A stretch of DNA of 58,710 nucleotides. It comes from Candidatus Alistipes avicola. Lineage in GTDB: Bacteria; Bacteroidota; Bacteroidia; Bacteroidales; Rikenellaceae. The translations under genes were made by a program, and so were the position numbers. Every line of letters begins with the position of its first letter. Within the stretch, counting starts at the first letter, position 1. Under the pieces are notes generated by a model. That model did not search any database, was not told the DNA's origin, and saw only the letters and a program-made list of their open reading frames with translations. The stretch lies in contig DWYR01000003.1 of assembly GCA_019118565.1 (NCBI GenBank), positions 1 to 58,710 of the forward strand, given 5' to 3'. Shown piece by piece: positions 25,214-33,103 of this stretch.

Positions 25214-26611
25214 TTAACGACGTCCTTTTTCGCGAATGTATTGATCGATGGTCCTGGCTGCCTTGCGACCGGCTCCCATCGCCAGAATGACGGTTGCGGC
25301 TCCGGTTACCGCATCGCCTCCTGCAAAAACACCCTCGCGGGAGGTTACCCCGTGTTCGTCGGCTACCAGGCATCCTTTGCGATTGGTCTCAAGACCTGCC
25401 GTCGTAGCTGCCAGCAGAGGATTCGGAGAGGTTCCGAGAGCCATGATGACTACATCGCACGGAATTTCGAAATCCGATCCTTCCTTTTCGATCGGCGACC
25501 GTCGGCCGCTTGCATCGGGCTCTCCCAACTCCATCTCGACACAGTGAATACCGGTTACCCAGCCCTTCTCGTCGCCGGAGATAGCCGTCGGATTGGTCAG
25601 CATACGGAATTCGATACCCTCCTCCTTGGCGTGGTGTACCTCTTCGGCACGTGCCGGAAGCTCTTTTTCGCTGCGTCGGTAGACGATCGTCGCTTCGGCA
25701 CCCAGTCGTTTGGCCGTACGCACGGCATCCATTGCCACGTTACCGCCACCGACTACCACAACCTTCTTGCCGACATAGATCGGTGTGTCGTAGTGGCTGT
25801 CGTATGCTTTCATCAGGTTGGTGCGGGTCAGGAATTCGTTGGCCGAAACGACACCGTTGAGGTTTTCGCCCGGGATGCCCATGAAACGGGGCAGACCGGC
25901 ACCGGAACCGATAAATACAGCCTCATACCCCTCCTCATGCATCAGTGAGTCGATGGTAACGGTCCGTCCGACGATTACGTCGGTTTCGATCTCTACGCCC
26001 AGTTTCTTTACAGCCTCGACCTCTTTGGCTACGATACGCTCTTTCGGAAGGCGAAATTCGGGAATTCCATATACCAATACCCCTCCTACTTTATGAAGAG
26101 CCTCGAAAATTTTTACGGTGTATCCCATACGGGCCAAGTCGCTGGCGCAGGCCAGACTCGAAGGGCCGCTGCCGATGACAGCTACTTTGTGACCGTTACG
26201 CTTGATTTCGGGAGCCGGCATCTGGTCTTCGTGTTCGATCTGCCAATCTCCGATGAAGCGTTCGAGTTTTCCGATGGCGACCGGTTCCCCTTTGATGCCC
26301 AGGATGCAGGACCCTTCGCACTGGTTCTCCTGCGGGCAGACACGCCCGCAAATACTTGGCAGCGAGCTGTCCTCGGAGATGATGCGGGCCGATTCCGTAA
26401 AATTACCCAGGAGCAGTTGATGAATGAAATCCGGGATGCGGATATTGACCGGGCAAGCCGTGACGCAACGCGGCTGTTTGCAGTTCAGACAACGCGAAGC
26501 TTCGAGTACAGCTTCTTCGATGTTGTAGCCATAGCATACCTCTTCGAAATTGGTAGCTCTGACTTTTGGATCTTGTTCGCGCACGGGTACGCGCGGAATT
26601 TTATTTGCCAT
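25214..26611 (-). CDS. nfnB: NADPH-dependent glutamate synthase small-subunit-like protein, likely NfnB
   Basis: 465 residues from ATG 26609-26611. N-terminal cysteines C41/C44/C49/C53 and C88/C92/C98/C102 can hold two [4Fe-4S] clusters. Two Rossmann folds follow (VIGSGPSS at 145-152 for FAD, and VVGGGNVAMD for NADPH). The family covers the GltD subunit and NfnB. The adjacent nfnA gene, and the absence of a glutamate synthase large subunit, favour NfnB, part of the electron-bifurcating NADH-dependent ferredoxin:NADP+ oxidoreductase. The upstream in-frame start at 26797 lies within nfnA and is rejected. Confidence 0.85.
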   Translation of the reverse strand: MANKIPRVPVREQDPKVRATNFEEVCYGYNIEEAVLEASRCLNCKQPRCVTACPVNIRIPDFIHQLLLGNFTESARIISEDSSLPSICGRVCPQENQCEGSCILGIKGEPVAIGKLERFIGDWQIEHEDQMPAPEIKRNGHKVAVIGSGPSSLACASDLARMGYTVKIFEALHKVGGVLVYGIPEFRLPKERIVAKEVEAVKKLGVEIETDVIVGRTVTIDSLMHEEGYEAVFIGSGAGLPRFMGIPGENLNGVVSANEFLTRTNLMKAYDSHYDTPIYVGKKVVVVGGGNVAMDAVRTAKRLGAEATIVYRRSEKELPARAEEVHHAKEEGIEFRMLTNPTAISGDEKGWVTGIHCVEMELGEPDASGRRSPIEKEGSDFEIPCDVVIMALGTSPNPLLAATTAGLETNRKGCLVADEHGVTSREGVFAGGDAVTGAATVILAMGAGRKAARTIDQYIREKGRR

Positions 26612-26645
26612 GATTCCTTTGTTTGCGATTGGTTGTAAATGTCGA

Positions 26646-27530
26646 TTACTTGTCCAGTCCGATGTGGCACTGGTGTCCGTTGGCGCGCTCCTGAGCGATG
26701 GCGCGAGCACGCTCTTCCTGCGTCCGATACATTCCCTGGCGACGCATGGCTTCGTCGAAGTCCACCTGGTGGGCATCGAATTCCGGGCCGTCGACACAGG
26801 TGAAGACGGTCTTCCCGCCTACCGTTACGCGGCAGGCCCCACACATCCCCGTTCCGTCGACCATCAATGTGTTGAGCGAAGCGATCGTCGGTAACGAGTA
26901 CTCCTTGGTCGTCAAGGCTACGAATTTCATCATGATCATCGGGCCGATGGCGACACATACGTCGTACTTCTTGCCTTCTTTTTCGATCAACTCCTTGATC
27001 AGGGCCGTCACCATACCTTTGAATCCTTCGCTTCCGTCGTCGGTAGCGATGTAGAGGTTTTCCGCGACTTCGCGCATTTGATCCGTATAGATCAACATCG
27101 ATTGGGTTTTCGCTCCGATGATGACATCCGCTTTGATACCGTGTTCTTTAAGCCATTTGACCTGAGGATAGACCGGAGCGGTTCCGACACCTCCTGCGAC
27201 AAACAGAAAACGTTTCTTGCGCAGGCTTTCGAGATCTTCCGAAACGAATTCCGAAGGGTGCCCGAGCGGTCCGGCAAAATCGGCCAGAGCCTCTCCTTCG
27301 TTTTTTGCACAGAGTTTCTGGGTCGAGGCTCCGATTGCCTGGGTGACGATGGTGACCGACCCATCCTCGGCATTGTAGTCCGAAATGGTCAGGGGGATTC
27401 TTTCTCCGAATTCATCGATGCGGACGATGATGAATTGTCCGGGTTTTGCCGATCGTGCTACGCGGGGTGCGTGGATGCGCATCAGATAGATGTTCTGAGC
27501 GAGCAGTCGCTTTTCAAGAATTGTGTACAT
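26646..27530 (-). CDS. nfnA: Ferredoxin-NADP+ reductase-like subunit, likely NfnA
   Basis: 294 residues from ATG 27528-27530. The FNR-like fold has an FAD-binding N-terminal beta domain, an NAD-binding domain with VAGGVGTAPVYP (about 111-122), and a C-terminal [2Fe-2S] loop with C230-GA-C233 and C245. With NfnB it would link NADH, NADPH and ferredoxin pools in the cytoplasm by flavin-based electron bifurcation (known for Clostridium and Thermotoga). It starts 16 bp after the DUF1573 gene and 34 bp before nfnB. The TTG at 27557 is in frame, but that extension overlaps the upstream gene. Confidence 0.85.
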   Translation of the reverse strand: MYTILEKRLLAQNIYLMRIHAPRVARSAKPGQFIIVRIDEFGERIPLTISDYNAEDGSVTIVTQAIGASTQKLCAKNEGEALADFAGPLGHPSEFVSEDLESLRKKRFLFVAGGVGTAPVYPQVKWLKEHGIKADVIIGAKTQSMLIYTDQMREVAENLYIATDDGSEGFKGMVTALIKELIEKEGKKYDVCVAIGPMIMMKFVALTTKEYSLPTIASLNTLMVDGTGMCGACRVTVGGKTVFTCVDGPEFDAHQVDFDEAMRRQGMYRTQEERARAIAQERANGHQCHIGLDK

Positions 27531-27546
27531 TACTTTTGTTTTATAG

Positions 27547-28626
27547 TCAATCTTCAATTATAGCCGTCAGTCGTATGCTTTGCACCGGGCGCAGCGGGTC
27601 GTTGGCGATGAGGATTATGCGTCGGGACCATGTGCCGTACTCCTGTTGTGAAGCATCGAGCGAAACACTTATTCCGCGTGTTTCGCCGGGACGGATACCA
27701 TCGCCGGGCTGCAACGAACATTCGACTCCGACAGGAGCCTCTATTGCTCTGATCTTTAGCGTTGATTTTCCTGTGTTAGAGATCGTTATGTGCTGTTTGA
27801 CCGGAATGTTTGTCCGTTTCAAAGGCCCAAATGTAATAATATTTTTGCTCAATTGCCATTCCGGTGCTTTTTCTTGATCGACGGAGCTCGGATCATCCAC
27901 TGAAAAACCGTGCAGGTAGATATATTTTCGAGAGGGTTTCCCGTTGACAAGAAGCTCCAGGACCTCTTGGATCGTTCCGTAATAAGAGGCATCCTGAGCC
28001 AGCGTATAGCTGAAGGTGAAAACGCCTTTCTCATGAGGAGCGATCTGTCGGGGATATTCTGCATCCAGAAATCCGCTTGCCTGTTTGGGACGGAGCTCCA
28101 GGGTGACCGGTCGGTCCGAAAGGTTGATGTAGCCGATTTCGGTCAGCGTGGTTCTGCCATGACATATATTGGAGAAAGAGTGGTATTCGCAGTCGATGCG
28201 CAGCCCTTGGCCGCAATCGACCGGATAGAGCTCCTGTGGAGTTTTGGGTCGTCCGATGACCTCTCCTGAGACCCGTAGTTTTGCTGCGATTTTTCGATCG
28301 ACCGTGAAGACGGCTACTTCTCGGGAGAAGGTCCCCGGTCGGTTCGTGGGATCGTAGGTGACTGTTACCACCCCTGATTGTCCCGGCATGATTGGTTTGC
28401 GGGAGAATTCGGGGCGGGTGCAACCGCACGTAGAGGTCACTTCCAAAATGATACCGGGGATGTCTCCTTCGTTGCGACAGACGAAACGGTGGAAGACCGG
28501 CCCATCTGTTTCACGAATTGTCCCGAAATCCCAACTCGGTTCATCGAAAACCAGTTTAGGTTGTGAAAAGCCTGTTAAAGTGCTTGTTAATAGGAAAATA
28601 TACAGTAATAGACGTTTCGGAAACAT
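27547..28626 (-). CDS. DUF1573 domain-containing exported protein
   Basis: 359 residues from ATG 28624-28626. Signal peptide (about 1-21), then two or more Ig-like beta modules. The DUF1573 pattern is clear: FDEPSWDFGTI, a central TSTCGC cysteine pair and GQSGVVTVTYDP. These modules resemble ASPM/Spd-2/Hydin folds and occur in exported Bacteroidetes proteins of unknown function. The longer frame from 28722 starts upstream of the promoter at 28653 and is rejected. It is the first gene of the run leading into nfnA. Confidence 0.85.
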   Translation of the reverse strand: MFPKRLLLYIFLLTSTLTGFSQPKLVFDEPSWDFGTIRETDGPVFHRFVCRNEGDIPGIILEVTSTCGCTRPEFSRKPIMPGQSGVVTVTYDPTNRPGTFSREVAVFTVDRKIAAKLRVSGEVIGRPKTPQELYPVDCGQGLRIDCEYHSFSNICHGRTTLTEIGYINLSDRPVTLELRPKQASGFLDAEYPRQIAPHEKGVFTFSYTLAQDASYYGTIQEVLELLVNGKPSRKYIYLHGFSVDDPSSVDQEKAPEWQLSKNIITFGPLKRTNIPVKQHITISNTGKSTLKIRAIEAPVGVECSLQPGDGIRPGETRGISVSLDASQQEYGTWSRRIILIANDPLRPVQSIRLTAIIED

Positions 28627-28652
28627 TGCGCAGGAAACCTTGTTTGCAGGAA

Positions 28653-28660
28653 CAAAGATA
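28653..28660 (-). promoter_or_regulatory. Promoter -7 box TATCTTTG for DUF1573-nfnAB
   Basis: Minus strand, about 27 nt upstream of ATG 28626. Confidence 0.6.
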
Positions 28661-28689
28661 GGTTTTTTGTGAAAAAAATGTACAAAATT

Positions 28690-28719
28690 TTGCAGGAATG
28701 AAAATTTGCTGTATATTTG
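28690..28719 (+). promoter_or_regulatory. Promoter for tRNA-Asn (TTG-N19-TATATTTG)
   Basis: TTG 28690-28692, TATATTTG 28712-28719, ending 37 nt before the mature tRNA. Confidence 0.75.
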
Positions 28720-28756
28720 CATTCCGAAAACGAGATAGTTCTTCGATTTTCTGAAT

Positions 28757-28830
28757 GCCTGAATAGCTCAGTTGGTTAGAGCACATGACTGTTAATCATG
28801 GGGTCCTAGGTTCAAGTCCTTGTTCAGGCG
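28757..28830 (+). tRNA. tRNA-Asn (GTT)
   Basis: 74 nt. Acceptor stem GCCTGAA/TTCAGGC plus discriminator G, D-stem GCTC/GAGC, and a 5-bp anticodon stem around loop CTGTTAA with anticodon GTT. The T-stem CTAGG/CCTTG contains one T-T mismatch. CCA is not encoded. Confidence 0.95.
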
Positions 28831-28903
28831 CGTTTGTGCGAGGGTTGCAAATAGGTATTTGACAAAAAGGTATAATTCGGTTGCGATCTTTTTTGTGGAG
28901 AGA

Positions 28904-28934
28904 TTTGCAGATTCGAAAAAGTTGATTACCTTTG
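28904..28934 (+). promoter_or_regulatory. Promoter for tRNA-Val (TTTG-N19-TACCTTTG)
   Basis: TTTG 28904-28907 and TACCTTTG 28927-28934, an exact consensus pair. Confidence 0.8.
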
Positions 28935-28960
28935 CAGTCCCAAGCCATTTTTTTTGAAAC

Positions 28961-29035
28961 GGGAGTTTAGCTCAGCTGGTTCAGAGCATCTGCCTTACAA
29001 GCAGAGGGTCGGGGGTTCGAATCCCTCAACTCCCA
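28961..29035 (+). tRNA. tRNA-Val (TAC)
   Basis: 75 nt. Acceptor stem GGGAGTT/AACTCCC with discriminator A, D-stem GCTC/GAGC, anticodon stem TCTGC/GCAGA around CTTACAA with anticodon TAC, and T-arm with TTCGAAT. CCA is not encoded. Confidence 0.96.
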
Positions 29036-29048
29036 CAAACAGATTCAG

Positions 29049-29078
29049 ACCACTCATGACGAGTGGTTTTTATTTTTT
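29049..29078 (+). terminator. Terminator after tRNA-Val
   Basis: A 7-bp stem (29049-29055 with 29061-29067) followed by a T-rich run to 29078. Confidence 0.8.
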
Positions 29079-29079
29079 G

Positions 29080-29381
29080 TCGGATTTCATCTCTCTGATA
29101 TTCCCCCGACAAAGGAGTGGTTGGAATCGATACCATGGGAAAAACTTACCACGGTATTCATTCTTTCCCCTGAAAAGGATCTGTTCTGATCGGCCGCTGT
29201 TTGCGGGATTCGGATCGATTCCATGATGGAATCGCATCTAGAAATATTCTACCCGGTCTTATTTTTAATAAAACATATGAAAGTATTGTTTCTTAGCAAC
29301 TTGCGGCATGGGTTTTGTCTATTCATGCCAATAGCTGGGATGGAGTCGCATCTCTGTCTCAGTGAGGTTTCTTCATTTATT
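29080..29381. other. Gene-free spacer between tRNA-Val and the candidate small RNA
   Basis: No open frame with coding character. It holds a 7-bp hairpin (29217-29223 with 29227-29233) and two near-identical words ATGGA(A/G)TCGCATCT, at about 29225 and 29340. No function assigned. Confidence 0.4.
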
Positions 29382-29389
29382 TAAGTTTG
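29382..29389 (+). promoter_or_regulatory. Possible promoter -7 box TAAGTTTG of a small RNA
   Basis: Matches TAnnTTTG. It lies just ahead of two hairpins and a T10 run. No TTG stands at the preferred distance. Confidence 0.4.
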
Positions 29390-29395
29390 GGTTAG

Positions 29396-29462
29396 TAGTT
29401 AGGAGGAATCTTATCCTCCGGGAACGGAAAGCAGTCGCGAGACTCCTTCCCGTTTTTTTTTT
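29396..29462 (+). ncRNA. Candidate small RNA ending in a strong terminator
   Basis: A -7-like box at 29382-29389 would start a transcript near 29396. It would form a first hairpin (29402-29407 with 29414-29419). Next comes an interrupted stem (29419-29424 with 29447-29452) with an inner AGTC-GCGA-GACT stem-loop, followed by about ten T. No coding frame fits. Both ends are predicted only from motifs. Confidence 0.4.
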
Positions 29463-29655
29463 GAGTATGTTCGGGCAGACCACTACCGATTGCGAAACTG
29501 AGTTGTGAGGTTGTGCTGTAAAGGAATGGACCATCCCGATTTTTGTTACCGGACACAATTTCGGAGCGATTTTTGTGTTTATTATATACATCCGCAACAA
29601 GAGAAAAGAATCTTGAATTGCTGAATGTGTAATTTATTTCTAATAAACGAAAAAT

Positions 29656-30162
29656 ATGTCCATGACAAAATTCCAGGGGACCCCGGTGCAACTTGCCGGT
29701 GAGTTCGTACGAGTGGGGGATATGGCTCCTGCTTTCGAGTTGGTGAAAACGGATTTGACAAACCTCTCCCTGAAAGAGATGAGAGGGAAAACCGTTATTT
29801 TGAATGTTTTTCCCAGTCTCGATACCGGTGTTTGTGCGGCTTCGGTTCGCAAGTTCAATAAAATGGCGGCGGAGTTGCCTGATACGGTCGTATTGGCCAT
29901 CTCCAAGGATCTACCGTTTGCCCATGCACGTTTCTGTACGGTTGAAGGTATTGAGAATGTAGTGCCTCTGTCGGATTTCCGCGCCTCGGATTTCGATCAG
30001 AAGTATGGTGTGCTGATGGCCGATGGTCCGCTGAAGGGTTTGCTGGCCCGTGCGGTGGTGGTTATCAACCGTGAAGGGAAAATCGTCTATACGGAGTTGG
30101 TTCCGGAAATTACCCAGGAGCCAAACTATGAAAAAGCACTCGAAGCCGCCCAAAAGAGATAG
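29656..30162 (+). CDS. tpx: Thiol peroxidase, 2-Cys
   Basis: 168 residues, the Tpx family length. The peroxidatic Cys60 sits in FPSLDTGVCAASVRKFN and the resolving Cys94 in ARFC; both positions match E. coli Tpx (61 and 95). It reduces hydrogen and lipid peroxides with electrons from thioredoxin. No standard -7 box is visible in the AT-rich 50 bp ahead of ATG 29656. Its neighbours do not form an obvious operon. Confidence 0.95.
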   Translation: MSMTKFQGTPVQLAGEFVRVGDMAPAFELVKTDLTNLSLKEMRGKTVILNVFPSLDTGVCAASVRKFNKMAAELPDTVVLAISKDLPFAHARFCTVEGIENVVPLSDFRASDFDQKYGVLMADGPLKGLLARAVVVINREGKIVYTELVPEITQEPNYEKALEAAQKR

Positions 30163-30316
30163 GCTGTTCGTCAAGGTTTGGGAAGGAGTAGTCCCGGAGA
30201 GGGAATATTCCTTCTTTTTTTGTGTAAGGGAAAAGTTTTGGGTGGAAGCAGGACGCGAGAGGTGTTTAATATTGAAAAAAAAGTGGATTATTGTACCGAT
30301 TGCCCGTGCCTTTATG

Positions 30317-30324
30317 TATTTTTG
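30317..30324 (+). promoter_or_regulatory. Promoter -7 box TATTTTTG for elaA
   Basis: It lies 24 nt before ATG 30349 and inside the longer in-frame extension, which supports the downstream start. Confidence 0.5.
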
Positions 30325-30348
30325 TCTTCAAAGAAATCCGATAGGAAT

Positions 30349-30807
30349 ATGTTTTCTTTTCATATAAAGCCTTTTTCCGCACTGACGGTTCGTGAACTGC
30401 ATGCCGTAACCTCTTTGCGGGAGCAGGTTTTTTATCTCGAACAGCGGGTGACGACCTTGGATGCCGATGCGAAGGATCTGCTGTCCGTTTATTTGTGGGT
30501 CGAATCCGAGGGTGAAACGGTGGGAACGCTACGTATGATTCCACGAGGTGTATCGTATCCTGAAGCATCTATCGGTCGGGTTAGTGTATTGCCTTCCTTT
30601 CGTCACAGGGGTATTTGTCGACAGATGATGCAACGGGCTATCGAATATATGGAGCGGGAGTGGAACGTAGAGTCTATTTGTATTTCGGCGCAGAGCTATT
30701 TGATCTCTTATTATGAGTCGATCGGATTCCATGTTGTGTCGGACGAGTATCTCGAAGCGGGTATCCGCCATCGGAAAATGTTGTGGAATGCCGCGGATCA
30801 GGGATAA
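30349..30807 (+). CDS. elaA: ElaA-type GNAT N-acetyltransferase
   Basis: 152 residues. The GNAT fold is shown by ELHAVTSLREQVFYLEQ (helix 1), SIGRVSVLPSFRHRGICRQMM (strand 4 and the acetyl-CoA pyrophosphate loop, R-x-x-G-x-x) and the SYYESIGFHVVSDEYLEAGIRHRKM tail typical of ElaA. The substrate is unknown; the family acetylates small amines or protein N-termini. I chose ATG 30349 over 30178 because the earlier part is not conserved and contains the promoter. Confidence 0.85.
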   Translation: MFSFHIKPFSALTVRELHAVTSLREQVFYLEQRVTTLDADAKDLLSVYLWVESEGETVGTLRMIPRGVSYPEASIGRVSVLPSFRHRGICRQMMQRAIEYMEREWNVESICISAQSYLISYYESIGFHVVSDEYLEAGIRHRKMLWNAADQG

Positions 30808-31033
30808 AAGAATCCCGCCACATTGTGCCTGTTGCCTGCCTTGTAACGACAAAGCGGTTCCAAACCCAGATGGCGGGGCTTCCTTATTCGTTGTTTTTTA
30901 TTGACTTGTTCATACATAAAGCATACCATTCCTGAAGAACCGGTATTAAGGATTCATTAATTTGTAAGGAGGCCGATGTTTTCGGGGAGAAAGGGAGGGC
31001 CTCTGTTCTTTTTACCACGTATCAGTTGTCATT

Positions 31034-31507
31034 ATGGAGGAGTTCGTCGCAACACTTACCCGATTTTTTACGGAGTGGGGATATACCGGTCTTTTTTTGG
31101 CGGCATTTGTCGCGGGAAGTGTCTTGCCCTTCAGCTCGGAGTTGGTATTGGTCGTCCTGATTCGCCTGGGGCTCGATCCTGTCGGATGCTTGTTGTCGGC
31201 GGCGGCAGGCAATACGTTGGGGGGAATGACTTGTTATTGGATCGGGCATTTGGGAAAGCGGGACTGGATAACCCGTTATTTGAAGGTGAACCCGGAGAAA
31301 CTGGATAAGGCATCCCGTTTTCTGGAGGGTCGCGGGGCGTTGTTCGCCTTTTTTACTTTCTTGCCCTACTTGGGCGAGGCGATTGCCATTGTCCTCGGAC
31401 TGATGCGTAGTAATGTCTGGATTACGACCGGGGCCATGTTTGTAGGGAAATTGCTCCGTTATATCGTGATTGTGGCCGTGGTCGAGGGGGTTGTATCGCT
31501 GTTTTGA
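31034..31507 (+). CDS. YqaA/DedA-family membrane protein
   Basis: 157 residues with about four hydrophobic segments (13-30, 35-55, 100-122 and 130-152). The SNARE-associated (VTT/DedA) pattern is visible: PFSSELVLV, GNTLGGMTCYWIG and FTFLPYLGEAIAI. DedA proteins flip or transport lipids such as undecaprenyl phosphate and phosphatidylethanolamine across the inner membrane; the YqaA branch itself is uncharacterised. The DUF5131 gene follows 41 bp after the stop, possibly co-transcribed. Confidence 0.85.
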   Translation: MEEFVATLTRFFTEWGYTGLFLAAFVAGSVLPFSSELVLVVLIRLGLDPVGCLLSAAAGNTLGGMTCYWIGHLGKRDWITRYLKVNPEKLDKASRFLEGRGALFAFFTFLPYLGEAIAIVLGLMRSNVWITTGAMFVGKLLRYIVIVAVVEGVVSLF

Positions 31508-31548
31508 TCCAAAGAGAGGCTCGCTTTTTATTAAATTGTGGAATATAT

Positions 31549-32274
31549 ATGTCGGTCTCATGGAATCCCTGGCACGGGTGTTTACGTGTGAGCGAAGGGT
31601 GTCGGAATTGCTACGTCTATCGTCAGGATGCCGCCTGGCAGAAAGATGCGGGTGTTTTGCGCAAAACGGCAGCCTTTGACCTCCCGGTGCGCCGCAGTCG
31701 GGATGGACGGTGGAAAATTCCGGGCGGCGAGTCGGTTTTTACCTGTTTTACCTCTGATTTCCTCTTCGAGGGGGCTGACCCGTGGCGGGAACAGGCCTGG
31801 GAGATGATTCGCTTCCGGAGAGATCTGCATTTCCTGTTTTTTACCAAACGAATCGACCGCTTGGAAGTATGTTTACCTCCGGATTGGGGCTCTGGTTATG
31901 AGAATGTTACGATAGGATGTACGGTTGAAAATCAAGAGATGACCGAACGGCGTCTGCCTCTCTTTTTGCAACTTCCCATTTGCCATCGGATAATTGTTTG
32001 TGCTCCATTATTGGGACCGATCGACCTGGCTCCTTATCTCTCTTCGAAAATTGAGGAGGTCTCCGTGGGAGGAGAATCGGGCCCTGAAGCCCGTGTTTGC
32101 GATTACGAATGGGTGTTGCAGTTGCGAGAGCAGTGTGTTGCGACCGATATTCCTTTCTGTTATCACCAAACCGGAGCCCGATTGATGAAGGACGGGCGTT
32201 TATATCGGATTCCCCGTCTGTGGCAACACATTCAGGCGCGGAAAGCCGGTCTCGATTTTAAATTAGGGAGATAA
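31549..32274 (+). CDS. DUF5131 (phage Gp37/Gp68-like) protein
   Basis: 241 residues from ATG 31549. The N-terminal WNPWHGC-LRVSEGC-RNC gives C11-x6-C18-x2-C21, the hallmark of DUF5131, which resembles a radical-SAM or metal-binding site although the function is unproven. FFTKR, GCTVENQ, APLLGPIDL and VGGESGPEAR are further family blocks. Related genes occur in phages and mobile elements, but here it sits in a housekeeping region. The TTG at 31504 is in frame and overlaps the yqaA stop codon; ATG 31549 starts directly before the conserved block. Confidence 0.85.
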   Translation: MSVSWNPWHGCLRVSEGCRNCYVYRQDAAWQKDAGVLRKTAAFDLPVRRSRDGRWKIPGGESVFTCFTSDFLFEGADPWREQAWEMIRFRRDLHFLFFTKRIDRLEVCLPPDWGSGYENVTIGCTVENQEMTERRLPLFLQLPICHRIIVCAPLLGPIDLAPYLSSKIEEVSVGGESGPEARVCDYEWVLQLREQCVATDIPFCYHQTGARLMKDGRLYRIPRLWQHIQARKAGLDFKLGR

Positions 32275-32329
32275 ACCGGATTCTTTCATTCGATTGCCCT
32301 CGTTCGATTCTTGCAGTTCTGAGGATAGG

Positions 32330-32372
32330 AAACAGATCGGAGAAGACGCGAATCGTCTTCTCCGATCTGTTT
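32330..32372. terminator. Bidirectional terminator, 19-bp perfect stem
   Basis: Arms 32330-32348 and 32354-32372 with a 5-nt loop, between the converging DUF5131 and ferritin genes. Confidence 0.88.
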
Positions 32373-32387
32373 CTTTATCGCGGATGA

Positions 32388-32912
32388 TTATTCTCCTTTG
32401 GCAAGGGGAGCTGCCTGCGTGTAGGTCCGTGCTGCAAACTCCTTGTCGAGCATAAAGATCCCCATCTTGTTATCGCCGACCAGTTCGAGCGAGTCCACCA
32501 CACCGGAGAAGCTCTCCTCCTCCTCGACTTGCTCGTCAACGAACCACTGCAACATGTTGGCGGTTGCGTGATCTTTGTCGGCAGCAGCCAGTTCGCAGAG
32601 ATTATTGATCATGGCCGTTACCTCGCGTTCGTGATCCAAGCTCTCCTTGAAGGCTTCCAATTGGCTGTTCCAAGATGTTTTTACGGCATCGATCGGAGCC
32701 AGTTTCACCTCGCTGCCGCGGGAGATGACATAATTCATCAGAATGCGGGCGTGATCCTGCTCCTCCTGGAACTGGATGTAGAACCAGTTGGCAAAGCCTT
32801 TCAACCCTTTTGCATCGGCATCGACAGCCATCGAAAGATAGAGATAAGCCGACCAGAATTCGGCGTTTATTTGCGCGTTGAGCGCGTCGTGCAATTTTTT
32901 ACTCAGTTTCAT
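32388..32912 (-). CDS. ftnA: Bacterial non-haem ferritin
   Basis: 174 residues, a four-helix ferritin. Ferroxidase ligands Glu18, Glu51 and His54 (in QEEQDHAR) match E. coli FtnA positions 17, 50 and 53 with an offset of one; the later EEEES stretch supplies the third-iron site. It stores iron as a 24-mer mineral core and limits Fenton chemistry. It has its own promoter at 32947-32954, with no Fur box recognised by eye. Confidence 0.95.
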   Translation of the reverse strand: MKLSKKLHDALNAQINAEFWSAYLYLSMAVDADAKGLKGFANWFYIQFQEEQDHARILMNYVISRGSEVKLAPIDAVKTSWNSQLEAFKESLDHEREVTAMINNLCELAAADKDHATANMLQWFVDEQVEEEESFSGVVDSLELVGDNKMGIFMLDKEFAARTYTQAAPLAKGE

Positions 32913-32946
32913 AATGTTATTATTTTTTAGGTTGTTTCTTTGAAAT

Positions 32947-32954
32947 CAAAGATA
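32947..32954 (-). promoter_or_regulatory. Promoter -7 box TATCTTTG for ferritin
   Basis: Minus strand, about 35 nt upstream of the start codon. Confidence 0.6.
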
Positions 32955-33030
32955 ACAAATTACTTGCAAAAAGTTGTTCCATGGGCGATATTATTGTCTG
33001 ATGCGAGTATAAGGATAAGTAATAATATCT

Positions 33031-33066
33031 AAAAATAACGCCTCCGGATATTTTCCGGAGGCGTTT
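33031..33066 (-). terminator. Terminator of the yceD-rpmF-plsX-fabH operon
   Basis: A perfect 12-bp stem (33037-33048 with 33054-33065), T-rich on the minus strand past 33036. Confidence 0.85.
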
Positions 33067-33103
33067 GTCGAACTTGTGCGTAGAAGCACTTATGGTTGGT
33101 CGC

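Noticed and set aside
29373..29691. Minus-strand frames in the tRNA-tpx spacer
   Set aside because: No start context, poor composition, and they run through the candidate terminator.
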